Assembly: GCA_965207165.1 (NCBI GenBank) | Contig: OZ242265.1 | Location: 3,038,001-3,102,000 of the forward strand | Reading direction: 5' to 3' | DNA length: 64,000 nt | Source of the DNA: JAAXHV01 sp965207165 | Lineage (GTDB): Bacteria > Pseudomonadota > Gammaproteobacteria > Eutrophobiales > Eutrophobiaceae | Part shown: positions 54,159 to 64,000 of the stretch, in pieces | Numbering within the stretch: the first letter of the stretch is position 1 | Layout: each line of letters begins with the position of its first letter | Notes under the pieces: model-generated | Database searches by the model: none | Seen by the model: only the letters and a program-made list of their open reading frames with translations | What the model was told of the DNA's origin: nothing | Position numbers and translations under genes: made by a program

Positions 54159-54183
54159 ATACTTGACTAAAATAGTCGGATAT
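54159..54183 (+). promoter_or_regulatory. IscR type-1 site 2
   Basis: 25 bp: ATACTTGACTAAAATAGTC then GGATAT. Same palindromic core GACTAAAATAGTC as site 1, centred exactly 25 bp away, so two holo-IscR dimers would bind side by side over the promoter. TTGACT within it could also serve as the -35. Confidence 0.82.
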
Positions 54184-54222
54184 GTAAGGATACGCGCCCC
54201 TTAACCTGCTGAGACACCTGTT

Positions 54223-54672
54223 ATGCGTTTAACGACGAAAGGGCGCTACGCCGTTACAGCCATGCTGGACCTGGCATTGCACGAGACTTATGGTCCTGTC
54301 AACCTGATGGATATATCCAAGCGGCAGGGCATCTCCCTGGCGTACCTCGAGCAGTTATTCCTGCGTTTGAGAAAGGGCGGGCTGATATCCAGTTCAAGAG
54401 GTCCGGGCGGGGGCTACCGCCTGCAGCAATCCCGGTCCGATATTTCCGTGGCGGACGTGATCCGCGTCGTGGATGAGCAGGTCGACGCCACCCGTTGCGG
54501 CGGCAACCAGAACTGCCAGGCCGACGAACGCTGCCTGACCCATGACCTTTGGGAAGACCTGAGCACGCATATTACCGACTTTTTCAGCGCCATTAGCCTG
54601 TCCGACCTGGTCCAGCGGCGTTCGGTGAAACAGGTTTCAGCCAGACAGGACCACGTCCTGGTACGGATGTAA
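54223..54672 (+). CDS. iscR: Fe-S cluster regulator IscR
   Basis: 149-aa Rrf2-family repressor holding a [2Fe-2S] cluster. HTH at LMDISKRQGISLAYLEQLFL; ligands C92, C98, C104 and H107 fall at the same residue numbers as in E. coli IscR. Here it heads the suf operon rather than isc. With cluster it should repress via the two type-1 sites; loss of cluster under iron or oxidative stress would raise suf expression. Confidence 0.96.
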   Translation: MRLTTKGRYAVTAMLDLALHETYGPVNLMDISKRQGISLAYLEQLFLRLRKGGLISSSRGPGGGYRLQQSRSDISVADVIRVVDEQVDATRCGGNQNCQADERCLTHDLWEDLSTHITDFFSAISLSDLVQRRSVKQVSARQDHVLVRM

Positions 54673-54699
54673 TTCAAGCAACAACAGAGGTAACAACCG

Positions 54700-55056
54700 A
54701 TGTCGAATAACCAGATTGCACTGACCGACCGCGCCGCGGAGCACGTAAGGAATTACCTGACAAAAACCGCCGAAGGGCTCGGCTTGCGGGTCGGCGTGAA
54801 ACCCACGGGTTGCTCCGGCTACCAGTATATTGTCGAGGCCGCGCAGGCGGTAAATGAACAGGATACGTCGTTTGAGACCAACGGCGTCACCGTTGTCATC
54901 GACGACCACAGCCTCCGCTACCTGGCCGGCACGGAACTGGATTTCGTGAAGGAAGGGCTGAACGAGGGGTTCAGGTTTCATAACCCGAACGTAAGCGAGA
55001 CCTGTGGCTGCGGCGAGAGTTTCAGCATTACCGATAACCCGGCGAACCAGGAGTAG
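54700..55056 (+). CDS. sufA: A-type Fe-S carrier SufA
   Basis: 118-aa HesB/IscA-family carrier that receives clusters and delivers them to apo-proteins. The three conserved Cys are in KPTGCSGYQY and ETCGCGESF. 27 bp after iscR and 3 bp before sufB, hence in the operon. Named SufA from context; IscA/ErpA are close relatives. Confidence 0.9.
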   Translation: MSNNQIALTDRAAEHVRNYLTKTAEGLGLRVGVKPTGCSGYQYIVEAAQAVNEQDTSFETNGVTVVIDDHSLRYLAGTELDFVKEGLNEGFRFHNPNVSETCGCGESFSITDNPANQE

Positions 55057-55059
55057 GCC

Positions 55060-56508
<1,449 letters not shown>

Positions 56509-56529
56509 TGATGACGAACAAACAGTGGA

Positions 56530-57291
56530 ATGACAATGTTAACAATTAACAATTTAAAAGTCGGGATCGGTAACAAGCAGATCCTGAAAGGCCTGGACCT
56601 GACGGTTAATACCGGCGAGGTACACGCCATCATGGGGCCCAATGGTTCGGGCAAAAGCACCCTGGCGAACGTGCTGGCAGGGCGGGACAACTACGAGGTC
56701 ATGTCCGGTACGGTCGAATACGAGGGCCGCGACCTGTTTGAGCTTGCCCCGGAAGAACGGGCCCGGGAGGGTATTTTCCTGGCATTCCAGTACCCGGTGG
56801 AAATACCCGGGGTGAACAACATCTACCTGCTCAAGGCGGCGCTGAACGGCATCCGCAAGCACCAGGGCAAAGGCCCGCTGGATGCGGTCGAATTCCTGCA
56901 GGTGGTGCGGGAAAAAATGAAGCTGGTGAAAATGGACGAGAGCCTGCTCAACCGGTCCGTGAACGAAGGCTTCTCCGGCGGCGAGAAAAAACGCAACGAG
57001 ATTTTCCAGATGGCGGTCCTGGATCCGCGCCTGGCCATCCTGGATGAAACGGATTCCGGCCTGGACATCGACGCACTGAAAACTGTTGCGGAAGGCGTCA
57101 ATTCGCTACGCAACGAATCCCGCGCCATCGTTCTCGTAACCCATTACCAGCGGTTGCTGAACTACATTGTCCCTGATTACGTGCATGTGCTGTCGGATGG
57201 AAAGATCATCCGCTCCGGCAGCCGCGAACTGGCTATCGAACTTGAGGAAAAAGGGTACGACTGGGTCAGACAGGAGGCCAGGGCAGCATGA
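56530..57291 (+). CDS. sufC: Fe-S assembly ATPase SufC
   Basis: 253-aa ABC-type ATPase energising the SufBCD complex. Walker A GPNGSGKST, signature FSGGEKKRNEIFQ, Walker B AILDETDSGLD, switch His in VLVTHYQR. Start at 56530 or the second Met at 56536. Stop overlaps sufD start by 4 bp. Confidence 0.97.
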   Translation: MTMLTINNLKVGIGNKQILKGLDLTVNTGEVHAIMGPNGSGKSTLANVLAGRDNYEVMSGTVEYEGRDLFELAPEERAREGIFLAFQYPVEIPGVNNIYLLKAALNGIRKHQGKGPLDAVEFLQVVREKMKLVKMDESLLNRSVNEGFSGGEKKRNEIFQMAVLDPRLAILDETDSGLDIDALKTVAEGVNSLRNESRAIVLVTHYQRLLNYIVPDYVHVLSDGKIIRSGSRELAIELEEKGYDWVRQEARAA

Positions 57292-58613
57292 GTGAGGCAG
57301 CCGTCAGCCATTATCTCGCGGAATACGAACAGTTCAGGGATACCCTGACGGCCCCGTGGTTCGCACAACCCCGCGCTGCGGCCCTGGATTTCCTCAGGGC
57401 CAACGGTTTCCCCTCGCGCAGGACGGAACAGTGGAAATACACCGATGTCACCCCCATCACCAGGAAGAAATTCACTGTCGGGAGGTCCGCACCGGCAGCT
57501 GTTGACGATGCGTTCGTGGACAGCCTGCGATTTTCCCGGCTGGACTGCCACGAACTGGTATTTATCAACGGCAGTTTTTCCGCGGCGCTGTCGCGTAACG
57601 AACCACTGCCCGGCGGCGTGACCGTACAGCCGTTACAGTCGGTAAAACCGGATGATGCCCTCCTGCTCGAGTCCTGTTTCGCAGACGGGGAGATTAAAAA
57701 CGCCTTTTCCGCGCTGAACACGGCATTTGTCAATGACGGCGTTCTGATCCATGTGCCGGACAACACCGAAGTCGCCATGCCCATACACATCATTTACGTT
57801 AGCGGTCAAGCCGATGCAACGCTGATGTCGAACCCGCGCAACCTGGTTGCGCTCGGCCGCAATGCCGGGGCAAGCGTGATCGAGTCCTTTGCCGGCATCC
57901 CCGATACCGAGTATTTAACCAACAACCATACCGGTATCCTGGCCCGGGCCGGTTCCCGCCTGGACTATTACAGTATCCAGCAGGAAAGCCAGCGCGCATA
58001 CCATATCGGCAATACCCGCATCCGGCAGCAGGCCGACAGCAGGGTTGACTGTCACACCCTGTCCCTGGGCGGGAAACTGGCGCGTAGCGACATCGACGTC
58101 GAACTGGACGAACCGGGCGCCGAGGTGAAGCTCAACGGTCTGTATATGACCAATAATCGCCAGCATGTCGACAACCATACCCTGGTTGAGCACAAACAGC
58201 CCCATACCACCAGCCATGAACATTTCCGGGGCGTCATGAACGGGCATTCCCGCGCGGTTTTCAACGGCAAGGTGATCGTGCACGAACAGGCCCAGAAGAC
58301 GGAGGCTCACCAGTCCAATGCGAATCTGCTGCTCTCCGGCAACGCCGAGGTCGATACCAAACCGGAACTGGAGATCTACGCGGACGACGTCAAGTGCAGC
58401 CATGGCGCAACGGTGGGACAACTTGATGAGAACATGTTGTTCTACCTGCGTTCCAGGGGGGTCGATGAACATACGGCCCGGAGCCTGCTGACCTATGCCT
58501 TTGCCGACGAGATAATCCGCGATATCAGGTTCCCCGAAATCCGCGAACGGCTGGAGCACAGCATTGCCGGCGAGTTGCCCGACACCGACCTGATAGAGGA
58601 GTTCGTAAAATGA
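57288..58613 (+). CDS. sufD: Fe-S assembly protein SufD
   Basis: 441-aa beta-helix partner of SufB. N-terminus contains RRTEQWKYTDVTPI; the C-terminal half has HEHFRGVMNGHSRAVFNGKV and DDVKCSHGATVGQLDENMLF, the best conserved SufD region. Overlaps both neighbours by 4 bp, indicating strict translational coupling. Confidence 0.96.
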   Translation: MSEAAVSHYLAEYEQFRDTLTAPWFAQPRAAALDFLRANGFPSRRTEQWKYTDVTPITRKKFTVGRSAPAAVDDAFVDSLRFSRLDCHELVFINGSFSAALSRNEPLPGGVTVQPLQSVKPDDALLLESCFADGEIKNAFSALNTAFVNDGVLIHVPDNTEVAMPIHIIYVSGQADATLMSNPRNLVALGRNAGASVIESFAGIPDTEYLTNNHTGILARAGSRLDYYSIQQESQRAYHIGNTRIRQQADSRVDCHTLSLGGKLARSDIDVELDEPGAEVKLNGLYMTNNRQHVDNHTLVEHKQPHTTSHEHFRGVMNGHSRAVFNGKVIVHEQAQKTEAHQSNANLLLSGNAEVDTKPELEIYADDVKCSHGATVGQLDENMLFYLRSRGVDEHTARSLLTYAFADEIIRDIRFPEIRERLEHSIAGELPDTDLIEEFVK

Positions 58614-59872
58614 ACTATCCGCAGGCAGTGCTGGCAGATACGGGACCGGCAACAGGTTTCCCGGTGGAGACGTACCGGCAGGATTTTCCGATCCTGGAGC
58701 AGACCGTGCGCGACATGCCCCTGGTCTACCTGGACAACGCGGCAACCGCGCAAAAGCCGCGCCAGGTTATCGACGTTCTGGATGACTATTATCGTTCCTA
58801 CAATTCCAATATCCATCGCGGCGTGCATACCCTGAGTGAACTGGCAACGGATGCCTACGAGACCGCGCGTAAAAAAATTCAGCGCTTCATCAACGCCGAA
58901 TCGCTGCAGGAGGTCATATTCGTACGCGGCACGACGGAGGGGATAAACCTGGTTGCGCAAAGCTACGGCAGGAGCAGGCTGGGCGCCGGGGATGAAATCA
59001 TCGTCTCGACGATGGAACACCATTCCAACATCGTCCCCTGGCAGTTGCTGTGCGAACAAACCGGCGCCACCTTGAAAGTCATTCCGATCAATGACGCCGG
59101 CGAACTGGATATGGACGAGTACAAAAACCTGCTGAACGAGAGGACCCGGATCGTTGCGATCGTCCATATCTCCAATGCCCTGGGCACGATCAACCCGATT
59201 GCAGAGATTACCGCGCAAGCCCATGCTGCCGGCGCCGTGGTAGTGATCGACGGCGCCCAGGCGGCGCCCCATACGAAGCTTGATATGGCCGCGCTGGATT
59301 GCGACTTCTATACCTTCTCCGGTCATAAATTGTTCGGCCCCACCGGGATTGGCGTGTTATACGGAAAACAGGCCTTGCTGGAGGACATGCCCCCGTACCA
59401 CGGCGGCGGCGACATGATCAAGATGGTCACCTTTGAAAAAACCCTGTACAACGACCTGCCTTACAAGTTTGAAGCAGGCACGCCTTACATCGCCGGGGTA
59501 ATCGGCCTGGGCGCGGCGGTTGACTACGTCAGCGACGTCGATTTGGACAGGATTCATGACTACGAAAACGGGTTGTTGCAGTATGCCGCCGAGGCTGCCG
59601 CCAGCGTGCCGGGATTGCGGCAGATCGGCACGGCCGCCGACAAGGCAAGTATCTTGTCCTTTGTTGTAGACGGGATTCACCCCCACGACCTCGGCACCAT
59701 ACTGGACCACGACGGCATAGCCATCAGGACCGGACACCATTGCGCCATGCCGGTGATGGAACGGTTCGGCATCCCTGCCACGGCCAGGGCCTCCCTTGCC
59801 TTTTACAACACGACTGAAGAAGTGGACAAGCTGGTTGCGGGGATCGACAAGGCAAAAAACATATTCAAATAA
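58610..59872 (+). CDS. sufS: Cysteine desulfurase SufS
   Basis: 420-aa PLP enzyme supplying persulfide sulfur. YLDNAATAQKP at the start, NIHRGVHTLSE, PLP lysine in YTFSGHKLFGPTGIG, and the sulfur-carrying Cys in RTGHHCAMPVMERF. Group II desulfurase, normally activated by SufE or SufU; SufU follows here. Confidence 0.97.
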   Translation: MNYPQAVLADTGPATGFPVETYRQDFPILEQTVRDMPLVYLDNAATAQKPRQVIDVLDDYYRSYNSNIHRGVHTLSELATDAYETARKKIQRFINAESLQEVIFVRGTTEGINLVAQSYGRSRLGAGDEIIVSTMEHHSNIVPWQLLCEQTGATLKVIPINDAGELDMDEYKNLLNERTRIVAIVHISNALGTINPIAEITAQAHAAGAVVVIDGAQAAPHTKLDMAALDCDFYTFSGHKLFGPTGIGVLYGKQALLEDMPPYHGGGDMIKMVTFEKTLYNDLPYKFEAGTPYIAGVIGLGAAVDYVSDVDLDRIHDYENGLLQYAAEAAASVPGLRQIGTAADKASILSFVVDGIHPHDLGTILDHDGIAIRTGHHCAMPVMERFGIPATARASLAFYNTTEEVDKLVAGIDKAKNIFK

Positions 59873-59877
59873 CGGCA

Positions 59878-60327
59878 ATGTTCGACTTAAAAGATTTATA
59901 CCAGGAAGTGATCGTCGATCACAACCGCAGTCCAAGGAATTTCGGCGAACTTGGCCCGACCGGGAGAAAACTGGAAGGTTTCAATCCCTTGTGCGGCGAC
60001 CGGCTGACTTTGTACCTGGACCAGGATGGAGACCGGATTGCCGATATTAAATTCAACGGTTCCGGGTGCGCCATTTCCATTGCATCGGCATCGCTGATGA
60101 CGGAGGGCGTCAAGGGAAAATCGGTACAGGAAGCCGAGACGGTCTTTGCCGGTTTTCACGAACTGCTGACCTGTGCCGACCTGGATATCGATATGACCCG
60201 CATCGGAAAACTGGCGGTCCTGGCCGGCGTGCGGGATTATCCCAGCCGGGTCAAATGCGCCACGCTGTGCTGGCACACGCTGCATGCATTACTGGCCGGT
60301 GACGAAGCGCCGGTATCCACGGAATAA
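59878..60327 (+). CDS. sufU: Fe-S assembly SufU/IscU-family protein
   Basis: 149 aa. Cys39 in NPLCGDRLTL, Cys64 in GSGCAISIAS, Cys127 and Cys131 in RVKCATLCWHTL. The insert between the second and third Cys is the SufU type. In Gram-positives SufU is a zinc-dependent sulfurtransferase partner of SufS; here it replaces SufE. Confidence 0.93.
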   Translation: MFDLKDLYQEVIVDHNRSPRNFGELGPTGRKLEGFNPLCGDRLTLYLDQDGDRIADIKFNGSGCAISIASASLMTEGVKGKSVQEAETVFAGFHELLTCADLDIDMTRIGKLAVLAGVRDYPSRVKCATLCWHTLHALLAGDEAPVSTE

Positions 60328-60329
60328 TC

Positions 60330-60881
60330 ATGTACAGCAACGACCCTGTTACCGTTGTGCGTGACTGCGAAGCGATACTGATTCCCACGGGTACGCCCAT
60401 CTCATTGCCCGAAGGCAGCCTGGTATTTATCACGCAGGCACTGGGAGGAAATTACACGGTCAACATAAACGGCAACCTTGCCCAGGTGGGCCCGAAGGAC
60501 GCAGACGCCCTCGGCTTTGACGCATCGGGCTATATCAACCAGGACCTGGAACCCAATGAAGACGGGTCCGTCAACGAAGAACACCTGTGGGATCAGATGC
60601 GCACCTGTTATGACCCGGAGATCCCGATCAACATCGTCGAACTCGGCTTGATATACGACTGCCGGATCTCACATTCCGGCGCGGGGGAAAACCAGGTGGA
60701 GGTGCTCATGACTCTTACCGCGCCGGCCTGCGGCATGGGCGATTTCCTGGCAGCCGACGTACAGAGCAAACTCGCCATCGTGCCGAACGTCGGCAACGTC
60801 AGCGTTGAACTTACCTTCGACCCGCCCTGGAGTCCGGAGATGATGACTGAAGCTGCGCGCCTGGAAACCGGCCTGCTGTAG
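60330..60881 (+). CDS. sufT: Fe-S assembly factor SufT (MIP18/DUF59)
   Basis: 183 aa. A unique N-terminal part (CEAILIPTGTPISLPEGSLV) precedes a DUF59 domain: MRTCYDPEIPINIVELGLIY, LTLTAPACGMGDFL-like segment with the conserved Cys. SufT is an auxiliary maturation factor needed under high Fe-S demand. 2 bp after sufU; last gene of the operon. Confidence 0.93.
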   Translation: MYSNDPVTVVRDCEAILIPTGTPISLPEGSLVFITQALGGNYTVNINGNLAQVGPKDADALGFDASGYINQDLEPNEDGSVNEEHLWDQMRTCYDPEIPINIVELGLIYDCRISHSGAGENQVEVLMTLTAPACGMGDFLAADVQSKLAIVPNVGNVSVELTFDPPWSPEMMTEAARLETGLL

Positions 60882-60896
60882 CCTGGATACCAACCA

Positions 60897-60913
60897 AAGA
60901 AGAAGAAGAAGAA
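60897..60913 (+). repeat. AAG trinucleotide run at the ndk ribosome-binding site
   Basis: A run of five AAG units plus AA, 4 bp before the ndk ATG. It supplies the AGAAG-type ribosome-binding sequence; slippage would change its length and spacing. Confidence 0.6.
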
Positions 60914-60917
60914 CACT

Positions 60918-61358
60918 ATGTCTGTTGAACAAACCCTGTCAATAATCAAGCCCGATGCAGTAGCCGGGAACCTGGTAGGTGCGATATACCAGCGCTTCGA
61001 AAACGCCGGGCTTAAAATCGTTGCGGCAAAGATGCTGCGCCTCGACGAACAACGGGCCGCCGAATTCTACGCGGTCCACAGGGAAAAGCCTTTTTTCCGG
61101 GAACTGGTGGATTTTATGGTATCCGGGCCCATTATGGTGCAGGTTCTGGAAGGCGAAGGCGCCGTTGCGAAAAACCGGGGACTGATGGGCGCCACGTTTC
61201 CCAGGGATGCCGAACCGGGCACTATCCGTGCGGACTACTGCGACCGCGACGGTGACCAGGGAGAAAATGCGGTACATGGTTCTGACGCCCCGGAAACTGC
61301 CCTGAACGAGATCCGCTTTTTTTTCGACGCAGACGAGATATGTCCGCGCAGCAGGTGA
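60918..61358 (+). CDS. ndk: Nucleoside diphosphate kinase
   Basis: 146-aa enzyme equilibrating NTP pools. SIIKPDAVAGNLVGAIYQRF at the N-terminus, KNRGLMGATFPRDAEPGTI, phosphohistidine in ENAVHGSDAPETA, and the C-terminal CPR. The segment between IRADY and ENAVHG is 3 residues longer than usual and strongly acidic (CDRDGDQG); the flanking reading is normal. Confidence 0.95.
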   Translation: MSVEQTLSIIKPDAVAGNLVGAIYQRFENAGLKIVAAKMLRLDEQRAAEFYAVHREKPFFRELVDFMVSGPIMVQVLEGEGAVAKNRGLMGATFPRDAEPGTIRADYCDRDGDQGENAVHGSDAPETALNEIRFFFDADEICPRSR

Positions 61359-61364
61359 TCCGGT

Positions 61365-62447
61365 GTGAATCTGTTCGATCTTGACCAGGCCGCCATGCGG
61401 GATTATTTCACCGGCATGGAGGAAAAACCTTTTCGCGCTACGCAAGTAATGAAGTGGGTTTACCACCAGGGTGTAACCGACTTCGAAGCCATGACCGATT
61501 TGAGTAAAAGCCTGCGCGATCACCTGGCCGGCAATACGGATTCACCCCTCCCGTCGATTATCTCTGAAAAAACGTCAACGGACGGCACACGTAAATGGCT
61601 GTTGCAGGTCGATGACGACAACGCGATTGAAACCGTCTTCATACCGGAGACCAGCAGGGGCACGTTGTGTATTTCCTCGCAGGCGGGTTGCGCGTTGAAC
61701 TGCACCTTCTGCTCCACCGGCAAACAAGGCTACAGCCGCAACCTGTCAGTGGCGGAGATCATCGGCCAGGTCTGGCTGGCCAACAAACAACTGGGTCATT
61801 TCGCCAGCCGCAAGCGCATCATCAGCAACATCGTCCTCATGGGTATGGGCGAACCCCTGCTCAATTTCGACAATGTAGTAAAAGCCGTCGAATTGATTAC
61901 GGATGACCTCGGATTCGGACTGGCGAACAAGCGTGTGACCCTGAGTACCGCCGGCATCGTGCCCGGCATCATCAAGTTGTCTGAATGCAGCAGGATCAGC
62001 CTGGCGGTTTCCTTGCACGCCGCCAATGACGCGCTCAGGGACGAACTGGTGCCGATTAACAGGACCTACCCGATACGTAAACTGTTATCCGCCTGCCGCC
62101 GCTACAGTGAAGCCACCGGCGGAGAACCCATCACCTTTGAATATGTCCTGCTGAAAGGGGTAAATGATTCCCTGGCTGACGCCCGGGAACTGGCGAGGCT
62201 GTTGAAAGGCTTCCCGGCCAAGGTAAACCTGATTATTTTCAACCCGTTTCCCGGTACGGAGTACAGCCGGTCATCCATGGAAACCACTGACCTGTTCCGG
62301 GATATACTGGTCCAATCCGGTATCATTACCATTACCCGGAAGACCCGGGGCGACGACATTGATGCAGCCTGCGGGCAACTGGTCGGGCGCGTGAAAGCGC
62401 GCGCCGCGCGCAGCCAGACCCGGCGCATGGCAAACGGGTGCGCCTGA
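61365..62447 (+). CDS. rlmN: 23S rRNA/tRNA adenine-C2 methyltransferase RlmN
   Basis: 360-aa radical-SAM enzyme methylating A2503 of 23S rRNA and A37 of some tRNAs. Starts at GTG (VNLFDLDQAAM). Cluster motif CALNCTFC, GEPLLNFDNV, RVTLSTAGIVPGI, and the resolving Cys (about 346) in DIDAACGQL near the C-terminus. 6 bp after ndk, in the usual ndk-rlmN pairing. Confidence 0.96.
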   Translation: MNLFDLDQAAMRDYFTGMEEKPFRATQVMKWVYHQGVTDFEAMTDLSKSLRDHLAGNTDSPLPSIISEKTSTDGTRKWLLQVDDDNAIETVFIPETSRGTLCISSQAGCALNCTFCSTGKQGYSRNLSVAEIIGQVWLANKQLGHFASRKRIISNIVLMGMGEPLLNFDNVVKAVELITDDLGFGLANKRVTLSTAGIVPGIIKLSECSRISLAVSLHAANDALRDELVPINRTYPIRKLLSACRRYSEATGGEPITFEYVLLKGVNDSLADARELARLLKGFPAKVNLIIFNPFPGTEYSRSSMETTDLFRDILVQSGIITITRKTRGDDIDAACGQLVGRVKARAARSQTRRMANGCA

Positions 62448-62471
62448 CCCGGACGTCTTTTCAAGGTTGAT

Positions 62472-63365
62472 ATGTCCGATAACCAGAATAATGAAATACG
62501 GTCATCTGCCGGCACATTCCTGAAGCGCCTGCGTGAAGAAAAAAACCTCTCCATAGAGGACGTGTCGACCAGGCTGTACCTGCAGCCTCACATCATAGAA
62601 GCATTGGAGCAGGACGATCACGAGAGCCTGCCGACCGGGACTTACGTCTACGGTTACCTGCAGAATTACGCAAAATTACTGGACACACCTGCAGATCAGG
62701 TTGTGGCGATGTACAAGGATGATATAACGGAACAACCGGAACAGGTCCCGCAACGTCAACCCAAGCCAAAAACCGGGCAATCGATTAAATGGCCTTACAC
62801 GATCTTGTATCTCGTGGTGTTTGCCGCGTTACTGCTGCCGTTTACCTGGTGGCGCAGCCAGTATACGCAGGAAGCGACAATTTCTGCCGGGGCGGGCGGC
62901 AACCGGTCCGGGGGCAACGCTGCGACGTCGGGTCTGTCCTACCCGATCACGATTGTCGAACATCCTGATACGCCGTTCTATCGAGCGCCAAACACGGAAC
63001 GCGCGGCGTCGGCGCAACAACCTGGTTTCCAGGCAACGAACCCTGACAGGGAATTCGACAATCCGGCAGACCCATACGACGGGAATATGATTACCACCGG
63101 CATAGGGCCTGACTCAATCAGGATAGTCCTCACGGATGATTGCTGGATCGAAATATTCGACGCCAACAACGATAAAGTGTTTTATGACCTGGCCAGGAGT
63201 GATCAAATACTGGTGCTGAACGGCACCGCGCCGTTTTCCGTTCTGCTGGGTAATGGGGAAGCGGCGGCCGTAGAATTCAATGCCATGCCCATTGACACAA
63301 CCCCTTATATGTCACGGATAGGTATGGCCCGCTTTGTGCTCGGTGAGGAGCAGGCCGGCCGCTGA
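62472..63365 (+). CDS. rodZ: Cytoskeletal protein RodZ-like
   Basis: 297 aa. HTH_25 domain at residues 13-80 (FLKRLREEKNLSIEDVSTRL, GYLQNYAKLLDTPADQVV), one membrane helix near residue 108 (TILYLVVFAALLLPF), a Gly/Ser/Pro linker, and a periplasmic DUF4115 domain (DDCWIEIFDANNDKVFYDLA). RodZ couples MreB to the cell wall machinery. Its TGA overlaps the hisS ATG by one base. Confidence 0.92.
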   Translation: MSDNQNNEIRSSAGTFLKRLREEKNLSIEDVSTRLYLQPHIIEALEQDDHESLPTGTYVYGYLQNYAKLLDTPADQVVAMYKDDITEQPEQVPQRQPKPKTGQSIKWPYTILYLVVFAALLLPFTWWRSQYTQEATISAGAGGNRSGGNAATSGLSYPITIVEHPDTPFYRAPNTERAASAQQPGFQATNPDREFDNPADPYDGNMITTGIGPDSIRIVLTDDCWIEIFDANNDKVFYDLARSDQILVLNGTAPFSVLLGNGEAAAVEFNAMPIDTTPYMSRIGMARFVLGEEQAGR

Positions 63366-64000
63366 TGGAGAAACTGCAGGCCGTCAGAGGAATGCACGAT
63401 ACGCTGCCCGGGGAGGCATCCGCATGGACCCTTCTCGAGCAAACCATGCAATCCGTTCTGCAATCGTATTGCTACCGGGAAATCCGCTTTCCCATTCTGG
63501 AAAAAACCGATCTGTTTTCCCGCAGCATCGGCGCGGGAACGGATATCGTGAACAAGGAAATGTATACCTTCCAGGATCGCAACGGCGAGTTCCTGACCCT
63601 GCGCCCTGAAGGAACAGCAGGGTGTGTGCGCGTCCTGCTGCAGCACGGATTACTTCATTCCGGCCCGCAAAGGATCTGGTACCAGGGACCCATGTTCCGC
63701 CATGAAAGACCGCAGAAAGGACGCTTGCGGCAGTTCCACCAGGTCGGCGCCGAAGCATTCGGCATAGACAGCGCCGATATTGACGCCGAGATCATCATGC
63801 TGTGCGCCCGTATCTGGCATGTGCTCGGGATCACGGACGTGCGCCTGGAACTGAACTCGCTCGGTTCTTACGCGGCGCGCCAGGAATACCGCAACCTGCT
63901 GGTCGAATACCTGTCCGATAACCGGGAGCGACTGGATGAAGACAGCGTCAAGCGGCTGGAAACCAACCCGTTGAGAATTCTCGACAGCAAAAACCCGGCC
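63365..64000 (+). CDS. hisS: Histidyl-tRNA synthetase, 3' end outside window
   Basis: First 212 residues of a class II synthetase, running off the right edge with no stop. Motif 1 region PILEKTDLFSRSIGAGTDIV, then LRPEGTAG, motif 2 YQGPMFRHERPQKGRLRQFH and the HisRS block EAFGIDSADIDAEII. ATG at 63365 overlaps the rodZ stop (TGATG). The usual ispG gene between rodZ and hisS is missing. Confidence 0.96.
   Translation, partial: MEKLQAVRGMHDTLPGEASAWTLLEQTMQSVLQSYCYREIRFPILEKTDLFSRSIGAGTDIVNKEMYTFQDRNGEFLTLRPEGTAGCVRVLLQHGLLHSGPQRIWYQGPMFRHERPQKGRLRQFHQVGAEAFGIDSADIDAEIIMLCARIWHVLGITDVRLELNSLGSYAARQEYRNLLVEYLSDNRERLDEDSVKRLETNPLRILDSKNPA

Overview
The window looks like chromosome of a gammaproteobacterium, probably environmental and perhaps from a draft or metagenome assembly. 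Taxonomic clues are the divergent lptGF / pepA-holC-valS block, the pcnB-folK-(dNK)-panB-panC run, an IscR-headed SUF operon and rlmN-rodZ-hisS. The core is moderately GC-rich; 11-14 kb is clearly AT-richer.  Layout. 0-9 kb: a DMT permease cut by the window edge, a molybdopterin oxidoreductase, a CmoA-like methyltransferase overlapping a CinA-domain protein, a collapsed outer-membrane gene, then panC, panB, a deoxynucleoside kinase, folK and pcnB. 9.03-24.9 kb: a genomic island inserted in a tRNA-Glu(CTC) gene. It starts with a P4-type integrase and is bounded by a 16-bp direct repeat of the tRNA 3' end (9090-9105 and 24885-24900). It carries a candidate two-gene locus with a PD-(D/E)XK-like protein, an EcoRI-type methyltransferase with a DUF262-HNH protein, a broken deoxyribosyltransferase-like gene beside a membrane protein, a dead second integrase, IS21 debris, a RadC protein, a truncated AbiEii-like gene and an intact ParDE-type pair. 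This is a layered defence and mobile-element graveyard.  24.9-33.8 kb: core genes again (alpha/beta hydrolase, RDD protein, lptG, lptF, pepA, a frameshifted holC, valS). 33.9-39.3 kb: the most unusual segment, two large tandem proteins sharing a recently duplicated DUF4157 (HExxH) N-terminal module but ending in unrelated enzyme domains, a PLP-dependent decarboxylase and a GNAT acetyltransferase. This is the architecture expected of exported or injected effectors that swap cargo domains, although no secretion machinery lies in the window. 39.4-43.4 kb: cysE, then a DUF364-type protein and an O-methyltransferase divergent from an FAD monooxygenase. 43.4-44.5 kb: orphan antitoxin-like genes and a possible IS3 end. 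44.55-51.7 kb: a heavy-metal CzcCBA efflux operon downstream of a BlaI/BlaR1(M56)-type regulator pair, with a 17-bp palindrome occurring in front of the repressor gene and again inside the start of czcC. 52-54.1 kb: a GST, a TPR protein and a 3-methyladenine DNA glycosylase. 54.1-60.9 kb: iscR-sufA-sufB-sufC-sufD-sufS-sufU-sufT behind two abutting IscR type-1 sites. 60.9-64 kb: ndk, rlmN, rodZ and a truncated hisS.  All calls are from reading the sequence and translations; no database search was run.
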